DNA of 64,000 nt from Schauerella fraxinea (lineage in GTDB: Bacteria > Pseudomonadota > Gammaproteobacteria > Burkholderiales > Burkholderiaceae_B), in contig JAVDKL010000001.1 in assembly GCA_030849965.1 (NCBI GenBank), forward strand, positions 2,710,554 to 2,774,553, in the 5' to 3' direction. Below the pieces are notes generated by a model. It made no database searches. It was given only the letters and a program-made list of their open reading frames with translations, and was not told the origin of the DNA. Below, piece after piece: positions 34,932 through 44,227 of the stretch (positions within the stretch are counted from its first letter, which is position 1; each line of letters begins with the position of its first letter). A program made the translations under genes and the position numbers.

Positions 34932-35797
34932 TGATTTTGATCGATTCAGGTAACAGCCGCATCAAGCTCGGCACGTTCAGCGAAGCTGCCCATGCGGCAA
35001 GGTTGGCCGCGCAAGCCGTCTCGCCGGATGGCGCAGCCATCGCCGCCGCGCCCATCGGCCGTCGCGATGCCGACTCCGCTGCCTTCGACAATACCGACAT
35101 CGCCGCCGTGGATGCCTGGCTTGCGGCGCTGCCCGCACGGGCCACCGGCGCCATCGGCGTCAACGTGGCCGGCGACAAGCAAGGCGAGGCGATCGCCGCA
35201 GCATTCGCCCGACAGGGCGTCACCGTGCGCTGGTTGCGCGCGCAGGGCGACGCCTATGGCCTCACCAATCGCTATGCGCAGCCGCAGCAGTTGGGCGCAG
35301 ACCGGTGGGCCTCGCTCGTCGGCGTCACGGCACACCAGGATTTCGGCCATGGCCCCTTCCTGCTGGCCTGCTTCGGCACGGCCACCACACTGGATACCGT
35401 GGGACCCGACAACGTTTTCGAAGGCGGCATGATCCTGCCCGGTCCGGCGTTGATGAAAACCTCACTCGTGTCCGGCACCGCCAACCTGCCGCTGGCCGAC
35501 GGCGCCGTCGTCGATTTCCCCACCGATACCCATCAGGCCATCGCCTCCGGCGTGGCCGCCGCGCAAGCCGGCGCCTTGATGCGCCAATGGCTCGCCGGTT
35601 GCCGCCACTACGGCCAACCGCCTGCGGTGTTCGTGGCGGGCGGCGGCTGGCCCGAAGTGGCCGACGAAACGCGCCGCCTGCTCGCCGAAGCGGCCGCGGT
35701 CATCCATTGTTCGGTCGCCCCCATCGAAATGCTCGAACATCCCGTGCTCGATGGGCTGGCGCACATCGCCGCCACGCAAGCGGCAGAGGTGTCGTAA
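34928..35797 (+). CDS. coaX: Type III pantothenate kinase
   Basis: A 289-aa ASKHA-fold kinase for the first step of coenzyme A synthesis. Phosphate-binding DSGNSRIK lies at the N-terminus, with GADRWASLVG and FGTATTLD in the middle. Bordetella pertussis Baf (Bvg accessory factor) is this protein, and the birA-coaX pairing is the same as there. It begins in the birA stop codon and is followed by a 1-base overlap with a small membrane protein gene. Confidence 0.94.
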   Translation: MMILIDSGNSRIKLGTFSEAAHAARLAAQAVSPDGAAIAAAPIGRRDADSAAFDNTDIAAVDAWLAALPARATGAIGVNVAGDKQGEAIAAAFARQGVTVRWLRAQGDAYGLTNRYAQPQQLGADRWASLVGVTAHQDFGHGPFLLACFGTATTLDTVGPDNVFEGGMILPGPALMKTSLVSGTANLPLADGAVVDFPTDTHQAIASGVAAAQAGALMRQWLAGCRHYGQPPAVFVAGGGWPEVADETRRLLAEAAAVIHCSVAPIEMLEHPVLDGLAHIAATQAAEVS

Positions 35798-35976
35798 TGC
35801 TGCGTCTTTTGTTTGTAGTGCTCGCCGCCGCTGCCGCCATCGTCTGGGGCATCGGCGCCGGATTTTTCGGCACACCGCCGTCGGAAGCCGGTCGTGAACC
35901 GTTGAAGGCCAATACCGAATTGAACGCCGACAAGATCACGGTACAGCCGCCGATTGCGCGCGTGCCGGGCAAATAA
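35797..35976 (+). CDS. Small membrane protein, probably a SPOR-domain protein lacking its SPOR domain
   Basis: A 59-aa product whose ATG overlaps the coaX stop (TAATG). One N-terminal helix (LLFVVLAAAAAIVWGIG) is followed by REPLKANTELNADKITV. In related genomes the gene after coaX often encodes a membrane-anchored SPOR protein with a similar juxtamembrane segment (REP..L...LNADKI). Here the frame stops before any SPOR domain, so it is either a shortened or a naturally minimal version. Its function is not assigned. Confidence 0.6.
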   Translation: MLRLLFVVLAAAAAIVWGIGAGFFGTPPSEAGREPLKANTELNADKITVQPPIARVPGK

Positions 35977-36139
35977 GGCAGAAGCATTTGGCCGGAAGCG
36001 CTTTGACATACTGCGCGCTTTTCACGAGCGCCACCTTGCTTGGTCAGTCACGCGCCACGTCAACGATGCATCGCGCATCGATGCGCTGACGCACACATCT
36101 TGACCGACCGCTGCTGGCGCGCCGAACAGGCTCGTCAGC

Positions 36140-37840
36140 ATGTCAGATCTGCTTCAACGCCGCACCGCCCTACTGCTCTGCGCCGTCATCGTTGCCTGGG
36201 CCGTTTCCGGTGCATTCCAGCACCATTCGCCCGTGCCCTACTGGGACATGTGGAACGGCTATCTGCAGTTCTACATGAACGCGACGGACGGCATGGTCGA
36301 TTCATGGTGGGCGCAACACAACGAACATCGCATCGTGCTGGCGCGCCTGCTGTTTTTCGTCGACATCGCCTGGTTCAGCGGCCTGGGCTACTTCCTGATC
36401 GCCACGCAACTCTTGATGATTGCCGCAGCCGCCGCGCTGTGGATATCGGTGCTGCGTGAACATGCGGCGGGTGTCTATCGCAGCGCACACCGCACCCCAC
36501 GCTTCGTATTCGCATGCGCCATCACCGCCGTCCTGTTCTTGTGGATGCAGCACGAAAATCTCACGTGGGCGTTTCAAAGCCAGTTCTTTCTCGTGCAACT
36601 GCTGCCGTTGGCCGCGCTGATCTGCCTGTACCGCTCGGACGAAGGCACGCGCGCTGCACCGCTGTTCGTCGCGACATGCGTGTTGGGCATGGCGTCCGCT
36701 GTCACGATGGCCAACGGCGTGCTCGCCCTCCCATTGCTGATGCTGACCGCGATCGCCTTGCGCCAAAGCCGTACGCGCATCCTCATCCTGGCGATGGCGG
36801 CCGCGGTAACGCTGGTCGCCTACTTCGCCACCTACCAATCGCCGCCCGGCCATGGTTCGATTGTCGCCACCTTGACGACGATGCCGTTCCAGTTCGTGCG
36901 TTACGTGCTGCGCTACCTGGGTGCACCCGCTTTTCATTTGATGGGCGGCGGCGAGTTTGCGCGCGCCGCCGCTGTGGCGGCGGGCGCCGTGCTGTGCCTC
37001 CTGGTCGCTTGGCGCGCCTGGAAAATTCTCCCTCAGGCCACGCGCCACAAGCCCACCACCGCCGTGCTCGCTTACCTGGCCTATCTGATCGCCACGGCCG
37101 CCGCCACCGCAGGCGGGCGGGCGATGTTCGGCGCCGACCAGGCCTTGAGCAGCCGCTACGCCACGCCCGCGCTCATGGCCTGGGTGGGCGTGGCCGTGAT
37201 CTACGCGCCTGCGATGCTGAACGCGACCGCACGGCGCGCGCGCGCAGCCGGCCTCGCGGCGCTGATGGCGTTGGCGGGCCTCCTGGCCGCGCAAACGCAT
37301 GCCGTGCTCAGCCACAACGGCACCGCATTCGAGCGCGAGGTGTCGGCACTGGCATTGGCCATGGCCGTGCAAGACACCCCTCAAATCAAGAAGGTTTTTC
37401 CCGCCGTCGAGTTCGTGCAAAACACCGCCCGGCAGGCCGCTGCGCGCGGTATCTCGATCTTCGCGCAACAGCCCTATCGTGACCTGCCCACGCGGATGGG
37501 TACGCCCCAACTGCTCGGGGCTTTCGCTACCTGCAAGGCCGGCATCGCGCACATCGACACGCTCCCCGACGATCCCGCGCATGTGAAAGTGGCAGGCTGG
37601 ATCGAGCATTCAGCCAATGTCGACCTGAAGGCCGCGAGCCTCGCGAACGCCGACAAACGCATCGTGGGCTGGGTCATCATCGATCCTGCGACGCGCGTGT
37701 TGTCGGCCGACAGCGCCAACACACGCGCTTCATTTTCCGGTTACGCGCGTACCGCCGACGGCGTGCTGACATCGATTGGCGATCGTGATGAGGGCGTTGG
37801 GTGTGCGCTCGCCATGCCGTCCGATATCGCGTCGCGATAA
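36140..37840 (+). CDS. GT-C-like multi-pass membrane protein, paralogue A
   Basis: A 566-aa protein with roughly 11-13 hydrophobic helices and a C-terminal soluble domain (about 455-566) bounded by two Cys (ATCKAG and GVGCALA). The first extracytoplasmic loop has VPYWDMWNGY and WWAQHNEHR, acidic and basic residues placed as in the catalytic loop of GT-C glycosyltransferases. It is clearly homologous end to end with the protein at 48508-50337 in the pentofuranose operon. Proposed role: polyprenyl-phosphate-sugar-dependent transfer on the periplasmic face; no family name is certain. It stands alone between coaX and the antiporter. Confidence 0.65.
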   Translation: MSDLLQRRTALLLCAVIVAWAVSGAFQHHSPVPYWDMWNGYLQFYMNATDGMVDSWWAQHNEHRIVLARLLFFVDIAWFSGLGYFLIATQLLMIAAAAALWISVLREHAAGVYRSAHRTPRFVFACAITAVLFLWMQHENLTWAFQSQFFLVQLLPLAALICLYRSDEGTRAAPLFVATCVLGMASAVTMANGVLALPLLMLTAIALRQSRTRILILAMAAAVTLVAYFATYQSPPGHGSIVATLTTMPFQFVRYVLRYLGAPAFHLMGGGEFARAAAVAAGAVLCLLVAWRAWKILPQATRHKPTTAVLAYLAYLIATAAATAGGRAMFGADQALSSRYATPALMAWVGVAVIYAPAMLNATARRARAAGLAALMALAGLLAAQTHAVLSHNGTAFEREVSALALAMAVQDTPQIKKVFPAVEFVQNTARQAAARGISIFAQQPYRDLPTRMGTPQLLGAFATCKAGIAHIDTLPDDPAHVKVAGWIEHSANVDLKAASLANADKRIVGWVIIDPATRVLSADSANTRASFSGYARTADGVLTSIGDRDEGVGCALAMPSDIASR

Positions 37841-37844
37841 CCCC

Positions 37845-39386
37845 TCACTCCTCCAGAATCTCGACCCGCTCCGGCGGCGACGAGGCCAGCTCGGCCCAAT
37901 CGAGCTCGCGCTCGAGCACATGAAACACGTCGTCTTCGACCTTGGCATCGCGTCGAAGCTCCGCCAACGCGGCGCGCTTGATCTTGATGCCCTTGCGCAA
38001 CAAGCGATGCACCTGCTGACTCGCGCGCGGATGGCTGCCCGCCTCGGACGCCTCACGGTCCTCCAGATAGCTCTGCCGGACACGCACGGCGGCCTCATCC
38101 TCGCGCGTGCCCAATGCATCCAGCGCGCGATCCAGCAAGATCAACCGCGCCGCGCTCAATTCGCGCGCCATCGAATCGTCGGCCTTCAGGCCAAGCCAGC
38201 CAATCAACGGCCCCAGCGTCAGGCCTTGCACCACCAACGTGCCCAGCACCACGGCAAGTGCGCTCAATAGAATCAGATCGCGCGATGGGAAGGCCGCCGG
38301 CAGCGCCAATGCCGCCGCCAACGTCACCAGCCCGCGCATGCCGCACCACGCGACCACCACGCCCTGTGCCATCGTCGGCTTCTGGTCATGCCCGCGATCG
38401 CTGCCGATCGACTGCACCACGCGGGTGTACAGCACCACCCACACCAGTCGAACCACGATGACCACGAGCAGCACCGCCCCCGCGAAAATCAAGGCGCTCC
38501 ACAGCTCTGCCGCGGCCAGCTTGGTCACGATCACGCGCGCTTCCAGCCCCAGAATCAAAAAGGCGAGAATGTTGAGCAGGAACACGATCGTTTCCCACAC
38601 CGCATAAGAATGCACGCGATCGCTGGCCGCCTGCCGCTCGGGAATGAAGCGCGCGGCCGTCATCGCATAGGCCACCACGCACAGCACTGCAGAAAGATGC
38701 AAACGCTCCGCCACGATCCAGGCCACGAACGTCGTCACGAACTCGAACAACGTGCCGCCCAACGTGCCTGCCATCCGGCCCGCCAAGGCCACATACACGC
38801 GGCCGATCACGAACCCCAGCAGCAATCCGCCGGGTGCGGCCAGCGCCAGTGTGGGCAAGAGCCCCCACCCCTCATCGGGTGCCGCGGCAAAGCCCACCGC
38901 CGCGCCAAAAATCAATAGCGCCACGGCATCGTTGAGCAGACTCTCGCCTTTCAGCACCACCACCGTATGCCGCGGCAGGTTGAAGCGCGACAGCACGGCA
39001 GCCGCCGCGGCCGCATCGGGCGGCGCGACGATCGCGCCCAGGGCCACGGCTGCGGCCAGCGGCAACGCCGCCATCGTCATTCCCAACCACGCCACCGCAG
39101 CGGTGGTGAGCAACACCGCAACGGCCGCCAGGGCCAGCAAAGGCAACCAATTGCGCAACAACACCCGCGGCGGCAGGTCGTAGCCGGCCTCAAGCAGCGC
39201 GGGCGCGATGAACAGCGCCAAGGCGAGTTGGGGATCGATCTCGATTGCCGGCGCCCACGGCAGAGCAGCCACCCCAAGGCCAGCAAGCGCGAGCATCGTG
39301 GGATAAGGGACGGAAAAACGTCGAGAGACTTGCAGCAGGCCAATGGCGACCAGCAGGAGCAGCAACGTGCTTTCGAAGAGGTTCAT
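37845..39386 (-). CDS. CPA1-type Na+/H+ antiporter (NhaP-like)
   Basis: A 513-aa membrane antiporter with about 12 helices. Ion-binding region LGAIVAPPDAAAAAAVLSR and GESLLNDAVALLIFG carry the paired Asp residues of the CPA1 family (in APPDA and LLNDA). A hydrophilic C-terminal tail of about 110 residues is cytosolic. The start ATG 39386 gives MNLFESTLLLLL; an upstream start adds a non-membrane stretch. It converges with the preceding GT-C gene (4-bp gap). Confidence 0.88.
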   Translation of the reverse strand: MNLFESTLLLLLVAIGLLQVSRRFSVPYPTMLALAGLGVAALPWAPAIEIDPQLALALFIAPALLEAGYDLPPRVLLRNWLPLLALAAVAVLLTTAAVAWLGMTMAALPLAAAVALGAIVAPPDAAAAAAVLSRFNLPRHTVVVLKGESLLNDAVALLIFGAAVGFAAAPDEGWGLLPTLALAAPGGLLLGFVIGRVYVALAGRMAGTLGGTLFEFVTTFVAWIVAERLHLSAVLCVVAYAMTAARFIPERQAASDRVHSYAVWETIVFLLNILAFLILGLEARVIVTKLAAAELWSALIFAGAVLLVVIVVRLVWVVLYTRVVQSIGSDRGHDQKPTMAQGVVVAWCGMRGLVTLAAALALPAAFPSRDLILLSALAVVLGTLVVQGLTLGPLIGWLGLKADDSMARELSAARLILLDRALDALGTREDEAAVRVRQSYLEDREASEAGSHPRASQQVHRLLRKGIKIKRAALAELRRDAKVEDDVFHVLERELDWAELASSPPERVEILEE

Positions 39387-39463
39387 GAGGGCCGCGCTCC
39401 GCGGCTGAGGTAGCCGCGGAAGCTCCAGGCGCAAGCCTCGTACCGTGCTGCCTCAGGCAGCCC

Positions 39464-40768
39464 TCAAGACCCGCGAGGCGCCAACCAGGTCTGCAATGCA
39501 TCCACCGTGCGGCGCGTGGCGCCCGCATGACCTTGCCCCCAAGCGCGCGCTGCGGTGCGCATCTGGGCCAAACGCGGTGCATCGGCAATCAGCGCTTGGG
39601 CGGCTGCAATGGCGGCCTGGGCGTCGGCCACGCGAATCGCCGCACCCGCCGCAATGGCGTCCTCGGCCGCTTGCTCGAAATTGAAGGTATGCGGACCGAA
39701 AATCACGGGCGTGCCGGCCGCACAGGACTCGATCAGATTCTGCCCGCCCAACGGCGCGAAGCTGCCGCCGATAATCGCCACATCCGACGCGGCGTAGTAA
39801 AAGCCCATCTCGCCCAACGTATCGCCCATCATCACGCGCGTCTCGGCAGCCGGCGGCGCCGGAAACTCACAGGCGCGGTTCATGTTGGAGCGGCACTCAA
39901 AGCCCAGCCCGCCACGCCGCACTGTCTCGGCGGCGGAACCGAATCGCTGGGGATGACGCGGAATCAGCCAGAACAGGGTGTTGTCCGACACCTGCGCCTT
40001 GATGGCCTCGACGAACGGCTCGTCCTCGCCCTCACGGGTACTCGCCAGCGCAATCACCGGACGCGCGGCGAGCTCTCGCCACCGGCGGCCGGCCGCGATC
40101 TGCGTCTCGGGCAGTTGCACATCGAACTTGATATTGCCCGTTACCCGCACGGGCGAGGCGCCGGCCTGTCGCAGCCGCGTGGCATCGGCGCTGGTTTGCG
40201 CCAGCACGGTGTCGATACCGCTCAACGCCTCTTTCATCACATGGCCCATATTGCGCGCCTGGCGCAGTGCGCCGTCCGAAAAGCGGGCGCTGACCAACGC
40301 CATCGGCACCTTGAAGTAACGCGCCGAGGCGAGCAGATTGGGCCATACCTCGCGTTCGATCAACAGCCCGATCCGCGGCCGGTAGGCCTGGATGAAACGG
40401 TCGGTCGACGCCGGAAAATCATACGGCAGCCACGTCTGCAGCAGTTGCTTGGCCGCGATAGCATCGGCAAAAGCACGTGCGCCCTCTTCCCTCCCGGTGG
40501 CCGTGGTGTGCGTGAGCAGCACCTTATGCCCTTGCGCCAACAGCGCCGCAATCAAGGGATTGGCCGCCCGGGTTTCGCCCAGGCTCACCGCGTGCACCCA
40601 CACCGGACGCGTCACGGGATCGGTGGCCACACCCTCGACCGGGTGGCCAAATCGCGCCTTCGAAAAAATGCCCCATTCGCCGCCTGCCCGGCGAGCCCGT
40701 CTGGCCATCCATAGCCAGATCAGGGGCGCGGCCAATCTCAGCAACAGCGTGTAGAGAGGCCGCCGCAT
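39464..40768 (-). CDS. waaA: 3-deoxy-D-manno-octulosonic acid (Kdo) transferase
   Basis: A 434-aa GT30 enzyme that adds Kdo to lipid A precursor at the inner membrane. An N-terminal anchor (LYTLLLRLAAPLIWLWM) precedes the catalytic part with VWVHAVSLGE, LTHTTATGREE, LLIEREVWPN, GNIKFD, GGSFAPLGGQNLIE and the GPHTFNFE motif. The ATG at 40768 is chosen; a TTG two codons earlier (40774) overlaps the waaC stop. Whether one or two Kdo residues are added is not visible. Confidence 0.95.
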   Translation of the reverse strand: MRRPLYTLLLRLAAPLIWLWMARRARRAGGEWGIFSKARFGHPVEGVATDPVTRPVWVHAVSLGETRAANPLIAALLAQGHKVLLTHTTATGREEGARAFADAIAAKQLLQTWLPYDFPASTDRFIQAYRPRIGLLIEREVWPNLLASARYFKVPMALVSARFSDGALRQARNMGHVMKEALSGIDTVLAQTSADATRLRQAGASPVRVTGNIKFDVQLPETQIAAGRRWRELAARPVIALASTREGEDEPFVEAIKAQVSDNTLFWLIPRHPQRFGSAAETVRRGGLGFECRSNMNRACEFPAPPAAETRVMMGDTLGEMGFYYAASDVAIIGGSFAPLGGQNLIESCAAGTPVIFGPHTFNFEQAAEDAIAAGAAIRVADAQAAIAAAQALIADAPRLAQMRTAARAWGQGHAGATRRTVDALQTWLAPRGS

Positions 40769-40770
40769 TT

Positions 40771-41727
40771 TCAAGCCGCCGCCAACGCTTGGTCCACCGC
40801 AGCCAGCACCACGCTGCGCGACGGCGACGCACCCCGGTCGCCCAAGCTGGCGTTGAACGCGGAACCGGTCAACGGCGTACGCACCGGGGTGGACGCCTTG
40901 TAAATACCGATCGTGGGCCGGCCCACCGCCGCGGACAAATGCGTCAATCCGCTATCCAACCCCACCATCATGCGCGCCCCGGCCAGCACCTCAGCGATTT
41001 CGGTAAGCCCCATGCGCGGCATCACCTCTGCATTGGCGCGCCCTGCGATCAGTTGCTGCGCCCGCGCCGTTTCCTGGACATTGCCAGCCAGAAGCTTCAA
41101 TGCGCAGCCGCGCGACTGCAGCAGATCGAAGACGGCATGCCAATCTTCAACCGGCCACAACTTATCGTCGCGGCTGGCCGACGGCATGATGACCGCGTAC
41201 GGATGATCGCCTGTCTCGCGCTTGAATAATTGCAGGCCGAAATCCGGTGGCCCCTCCGGCGTATAGCCGAAGGTCTTGCCCGCCAACTCGCGCTGCCGGA
41301 TCACCGCCGGTTGCCAGAATTGCACCCGATGCCGCACATCGTAGAAAAATGACGCCAGCGGCTCGCGCGCCGATTTGAAATCCAGTCCATGCCGCACGCC
41401 ATTGGTCTGGCGTACAAGCCACGCCGACTTGAGCAGGGCCTGCATGTCCAACACGATGTCGTATTGCGAGTGCTTCAGCTTGCGCTTGAGCGCCGCACGT
41501 TCGGTGCGCACGCTGGCCGAAAACCAGGATTTGCGCCACCGGCGGTGCGCGACCTTGATGACCTCGTTGACCGCAGGATGCCAAGCAGGAATTTCCGCGA
41601 AGGATTCTTCGGCTACCCAATCGATGTGCGGATCGGGCACATGGCGCGCGATATCGGAGATCGCCGGCAGCATGTGAACGAGGTCGCCTAAAGACGAGGT
41701 ACGGACGATGAGGATTCTTGTGGGCAT
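40771..41727 (-). CDS. waaC: ADP-heptose:LPS heptosyltransferase I
   Basis: A 318-aa GT9 enzyme that adds the first heptose to Kdo of the LPS inner core. ILIVRTSSLGDLVHMLPA at the N-terminus, LDMQALLKSAW, MPSASRDDKLWP and the donor site GLDSGLTHLSAAVGRPTIGIY (in parts) are typical. It is transcribed just ahead of waaA, the usual arrangement. Confidence 0.95.
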   Translation of the reverse strand: MPTRILIVRTSSLGDLVHMLPAISDIARHVPDPHIDWVAEESFAEIPAWHPAVNEVIKVAHRRWRKSWFSASVRTERAALKRKLKHSQYDIVLDMQALLKSAWLVRQTNGVRHGLDFKSAREPLASFFYDVRHRVQFWQPAVIRQRELAGKTFGYTPEGPPDFGLQLFKRETGDHPYAVIMPSASRDDKLWPVEDWHAVFDLLQSRGCALKLLAGNVQETARAQQLIAGRANAEVMPRMGLTEIAEVLAGARMMVGLDSGLTHLSAAVGRPTIGIYKASTPVRTPLTGSAFNASLGDRGASPSRSVVLAAVDQALAAA

Positions 41728-42067
41728 GTAGCGGTTGCTAGGCCAATGACTGCTGGAAACCTCGGGAATTTAACTCATTACGGTCCCGGTGGGATGAGAG
41801 GACGGCCATGTGGATGACATGAAACCGCCAAATCGGACGGATCTGCGACCGCACAGAGGCCCATTGGCAATCACCGGTCGATGGCCCAGCGCAGATCATT
41901 ACCTTTAGCCGCACGCCCCGCATGCCGCAATGAACGGGAATATGAAATCAAACCAGACGAGGATTAAATCGAGTGGCTAGACGCCTCGAAATAGAGTTAC
42001 AGAAAGCCTGGAAATAGCCTGTCATATGGCATACTTCGCCCAAATTTTCCCGACAAGACAAGCGCTT
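41728..42067. other. Divergent intergenic region waaC / membrane protein gene
   Basis: This 340-bp gap is less GC-rich than its surroundings, especially 41930-42050. It should hold the leftward waaC-waaA promoter and the rightward promoter of the next membrane protein gene. I see no gene and no convincing box pair. Confidence 0.4.
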
Positions 42068-44062
42068 ATGAGTTATCCAGCCTCTTCTCAAAATCAAACT
42101 CCGGCCCGAAACGCACCGGTTGCAAGCACCCTCGTCGGATTATTGGGTTTGATACTGGCGGGATTATTTTTTGTGCCCTGGGCGCCGCACTTTCCATCGA
42201 TCGGTTTGGATCCCTCCTGGAAATACGGCTTGAACGACGCCTTGGCTCACGGCGCCGTGTTCGGTCGCGATGTTGTCTTTACCTTCGGTCCCTACGCGTC
42301 GGTTTACAGCAGGAGCTTCCACCCCGCGACTGACGGCGTGATGATCGGTGGCAGCATCGTTTACGCCCTGGGATTTTGCGCGGCGTTTCTCATGCTGGCC
42401 TGGCCGCGTCGCGTATGGCTGCTTGTCGGCCTTCCGGTCATCGTTTCCTTCTTGCTCAATCGCGATGCGGCATTCATGGCGTTGCCCTTTGCGCTCCTGG
42501 CGGTCGTCGTGCGGTGCACATTGCCTGAGACATCGCCCTGGCGGCTGCGACCCGGTCCAGCCGTACTGTTCGGCATCGCATTGGCCACCTGCGCCATTGC
42601 GTTTTCACCGCTGGTCAAGGGCAGTTTTGCCGCCACCAGCGGCTTCGCCTCCGCACTGATCTTCCTTGTTCTCGTGCGGCACCGCGTTTCGGCTGCCTTA
42701 GGCTTTGCCGTGCTCTTCGTGCTGTGTTTGGCCGGCGCCTGGCTGCTTGCCGGCCAGCCTCTGGACGCATTGCCGCATTTCTTCCTGGCCCAGGCCCCTG
42801 TCGTCTCGGGCTATACCAATGCGATGTCGGCAAACGGCCCGGCTGCCGTGGTCGCGATCTATGCCGTCGGTGCGATCGCGCTTTTCGGCATGTTCTATCG
42901 CAAGGCTGCTCGCCACATGGGCCTGCCGGGGTACGTCCTGCTGCTGGGTTTGGCGTTCACCTTGTTCGTGAGTTTCAAAGCCGGCTTCGTGCGCCAGGAC
43001 GGCCACGTTTTCATATCCGGCGAGTTGCTGCTTTTCATCGGATTGATGGGCGCCATGCTGCTGCCCGTGCGTCACGCCGCAGCAGCCTTGATCGTGAGCG
43101 CATTGGCGTGGGGCGCCATCGGCAACGCGATCCTTCCGGTTAACGGCCCCTTTATCGTCGATCGCCTCGCACAAACATGGCGCGGCACAGTCGATGGGCT
43201 CAGCAAGCGCATCAATACCCCCGAAGCCTTGCAGGCGCAGTATGACGCATCGCTGGCCGCCATTCGCAGCCAGGAACCCATGCCGGCGCTGACAGGAACG
43301 GTCGACATTTACCCCACCGAAATTTCCGGGTTGCTGGCAGCCGGGTTGAAGTGGGCCGGTCGCCCGGTCTTTCAAAGCTATTCGGTGTACACCCCCGAAC
43401 TCAACCAGCTCAATAATGCCCATCTCACAGGCGATGCTGCACCGGACACCGTGCTCTTTGCGTTCGATCCGATCGATGGCCGCTTGCCGACGCTGGACGA
43501 CAGTTTGAGCCTGCGCACCCTGCTCACGCATTATGGCGCCACCGAAATGGCCGGGCGCTGGATGGTGATGACAAAGGACGACAAGACGCTGCACGACCGT
43601 TTGACGCCCGCAAAAACGCAGTCCTCACGGATACGCACCAATACCGCGATTCGCCTGCCCACCGACACCCCCGTCTGGATGACCGTGGACATCGCGCCCA
43701 CGCTGCTGGGCCGCGCGGTGAGCACGCTTTATAAGTTGCCGCGTGTGTGGATCGTGCTGCAGTTGGAAAACGGCGAGACCATCCGCCATCGATTTATTCC
43801 GGGCATCGGCCAAAGCGGTTTCCTGGCGTCGCCTTATATCGACAAACCCGAGCAGTTGCGCGACCTCCAGCTCAATGCCCCCGGACAACGACGCGTCGTA
43901 TCGGTGACCATCGAATCCAACGACCCCATGCTGTGGTCTCCGCAGATGAACGTCAGCCTGACACCGATGAACGTGACGCCGCCGGCGGCGCCCCGCCCGC
44001 CGACGATTGGCCCCATGACAAAAGCCGCGCTCGCCGAAGCCACACTGCTGGGAGTGGAGTGA
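42068..44062 (+). CDS. Large polytopic membrane protein, GT-C-like, of unknown function
   Basis: A 664-aa protein with about 10-11 hydrophobic helices in its first 360 residues and a mostly soluble, probably periplasmic, C-terminal half. The first loop holds PSIGLDPSWKYGLNDAL with acidic residues where GT-C enzymes have their catalytic Asp, and VFTFGPYASVYS follows. The start at 42068 avoids 14 extra residues in frame. I do not recognise a named family; similarity of architecture suggests an extracytoplasmic glycosyltransferase or an acceptor-handling protein. It is followed on the same strand by another polytopic protein. Confidence 0.55.
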   Translation: MSYPASSQNQTPARNAPVASTLVGLLGLILAGLFFVPWAPHFPSIGLDPSWKYGLNDALAHGAVFGRDVVFTFGPYASVYSRSFHPATDGVMIGGSIVYALGFCAAFLMLAWPRRVWLLVGLPVIVSFLLNRDAAFMALPFALLAVVVRCTLPETSPWRLRPGPAVLFGIALATCAIAFSPLVKGSFAATSGFASALIFLVLVRHRVSAALGFAVLFVLCLAGAWLLAGQPLDALPHFFLAQAPVVSGYTNAMSANGPAAVVAIYAVGAIALFGMFYRKAARHMGLPGYVLLLGLAFTLFVSFKAGFVRQDGHVFISGELLLFIGLMGAMLLPVRHAAAALIVSALAWGAIGNAILPVNGPFIVDRLAQTWRGTVDGLSKRINTPEALQAQYDASLAAIRSQEPMPALTGTVDIYPTEISGLLAAGLKWAGRPVFQSYSVYTPELNQLNNAHLTGDAAPDTVLFAFDPIDGRLPTLDDSLSLRTLLTHYGATEMAGRWMVMTKDDKTLHDRLTPAKTQSSRIRTNTAIRLPTDTPVWMTVDIAPTLLGRAVSTLYKLPRVWIVLQLENGETIRHRFIPGIGQSGFLASPYIDKPEQLRDLQLNAPGQRRVVSVTIESNDPMLWSPQMNVSLTPMNVTPPAAPRPPTIGPMTKAALAEATLLGVE

Positions 44063-44074
44063 GGCTTGAAGGTT

Positions 44075-44205
44075 GGCCGATTAGCGTTGGCGGTTGAGGG
44101 TTGGCGACTGGCGACGAACGATCGGCAAATCAGCCCTTGGCAGTGAGCAGTCGTCGCTGAGGTGGGCAGTTCGTTATTCGCAGTTCGCAGTTGGTCATCA
44201 CAATA
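44075..44205. repeat. Degenerate short-repeat spacer
   Basis: The spacer between two membrane protein genes is built of drifting copies of GGTTGGCGA-like and GCAGTTCG-like units (for example GGTTGGC three times before 44115, then CGCAGTTCGCAGTTGG near 44180). No gene is visible. It reads like an expanded and decayed simple repeat. Confidence 0.6.
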
Positions 44206-44227
44206 ATTATTCAAACGGAGACTGCAC

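Noticed and set aside
36302-37609. 435-codon minus-strand frame inside the GT-C-like gene
   Set aside because: The plus strand encodes a polytopic membrane protein with a close paralogue in the window, so it is the real gene.
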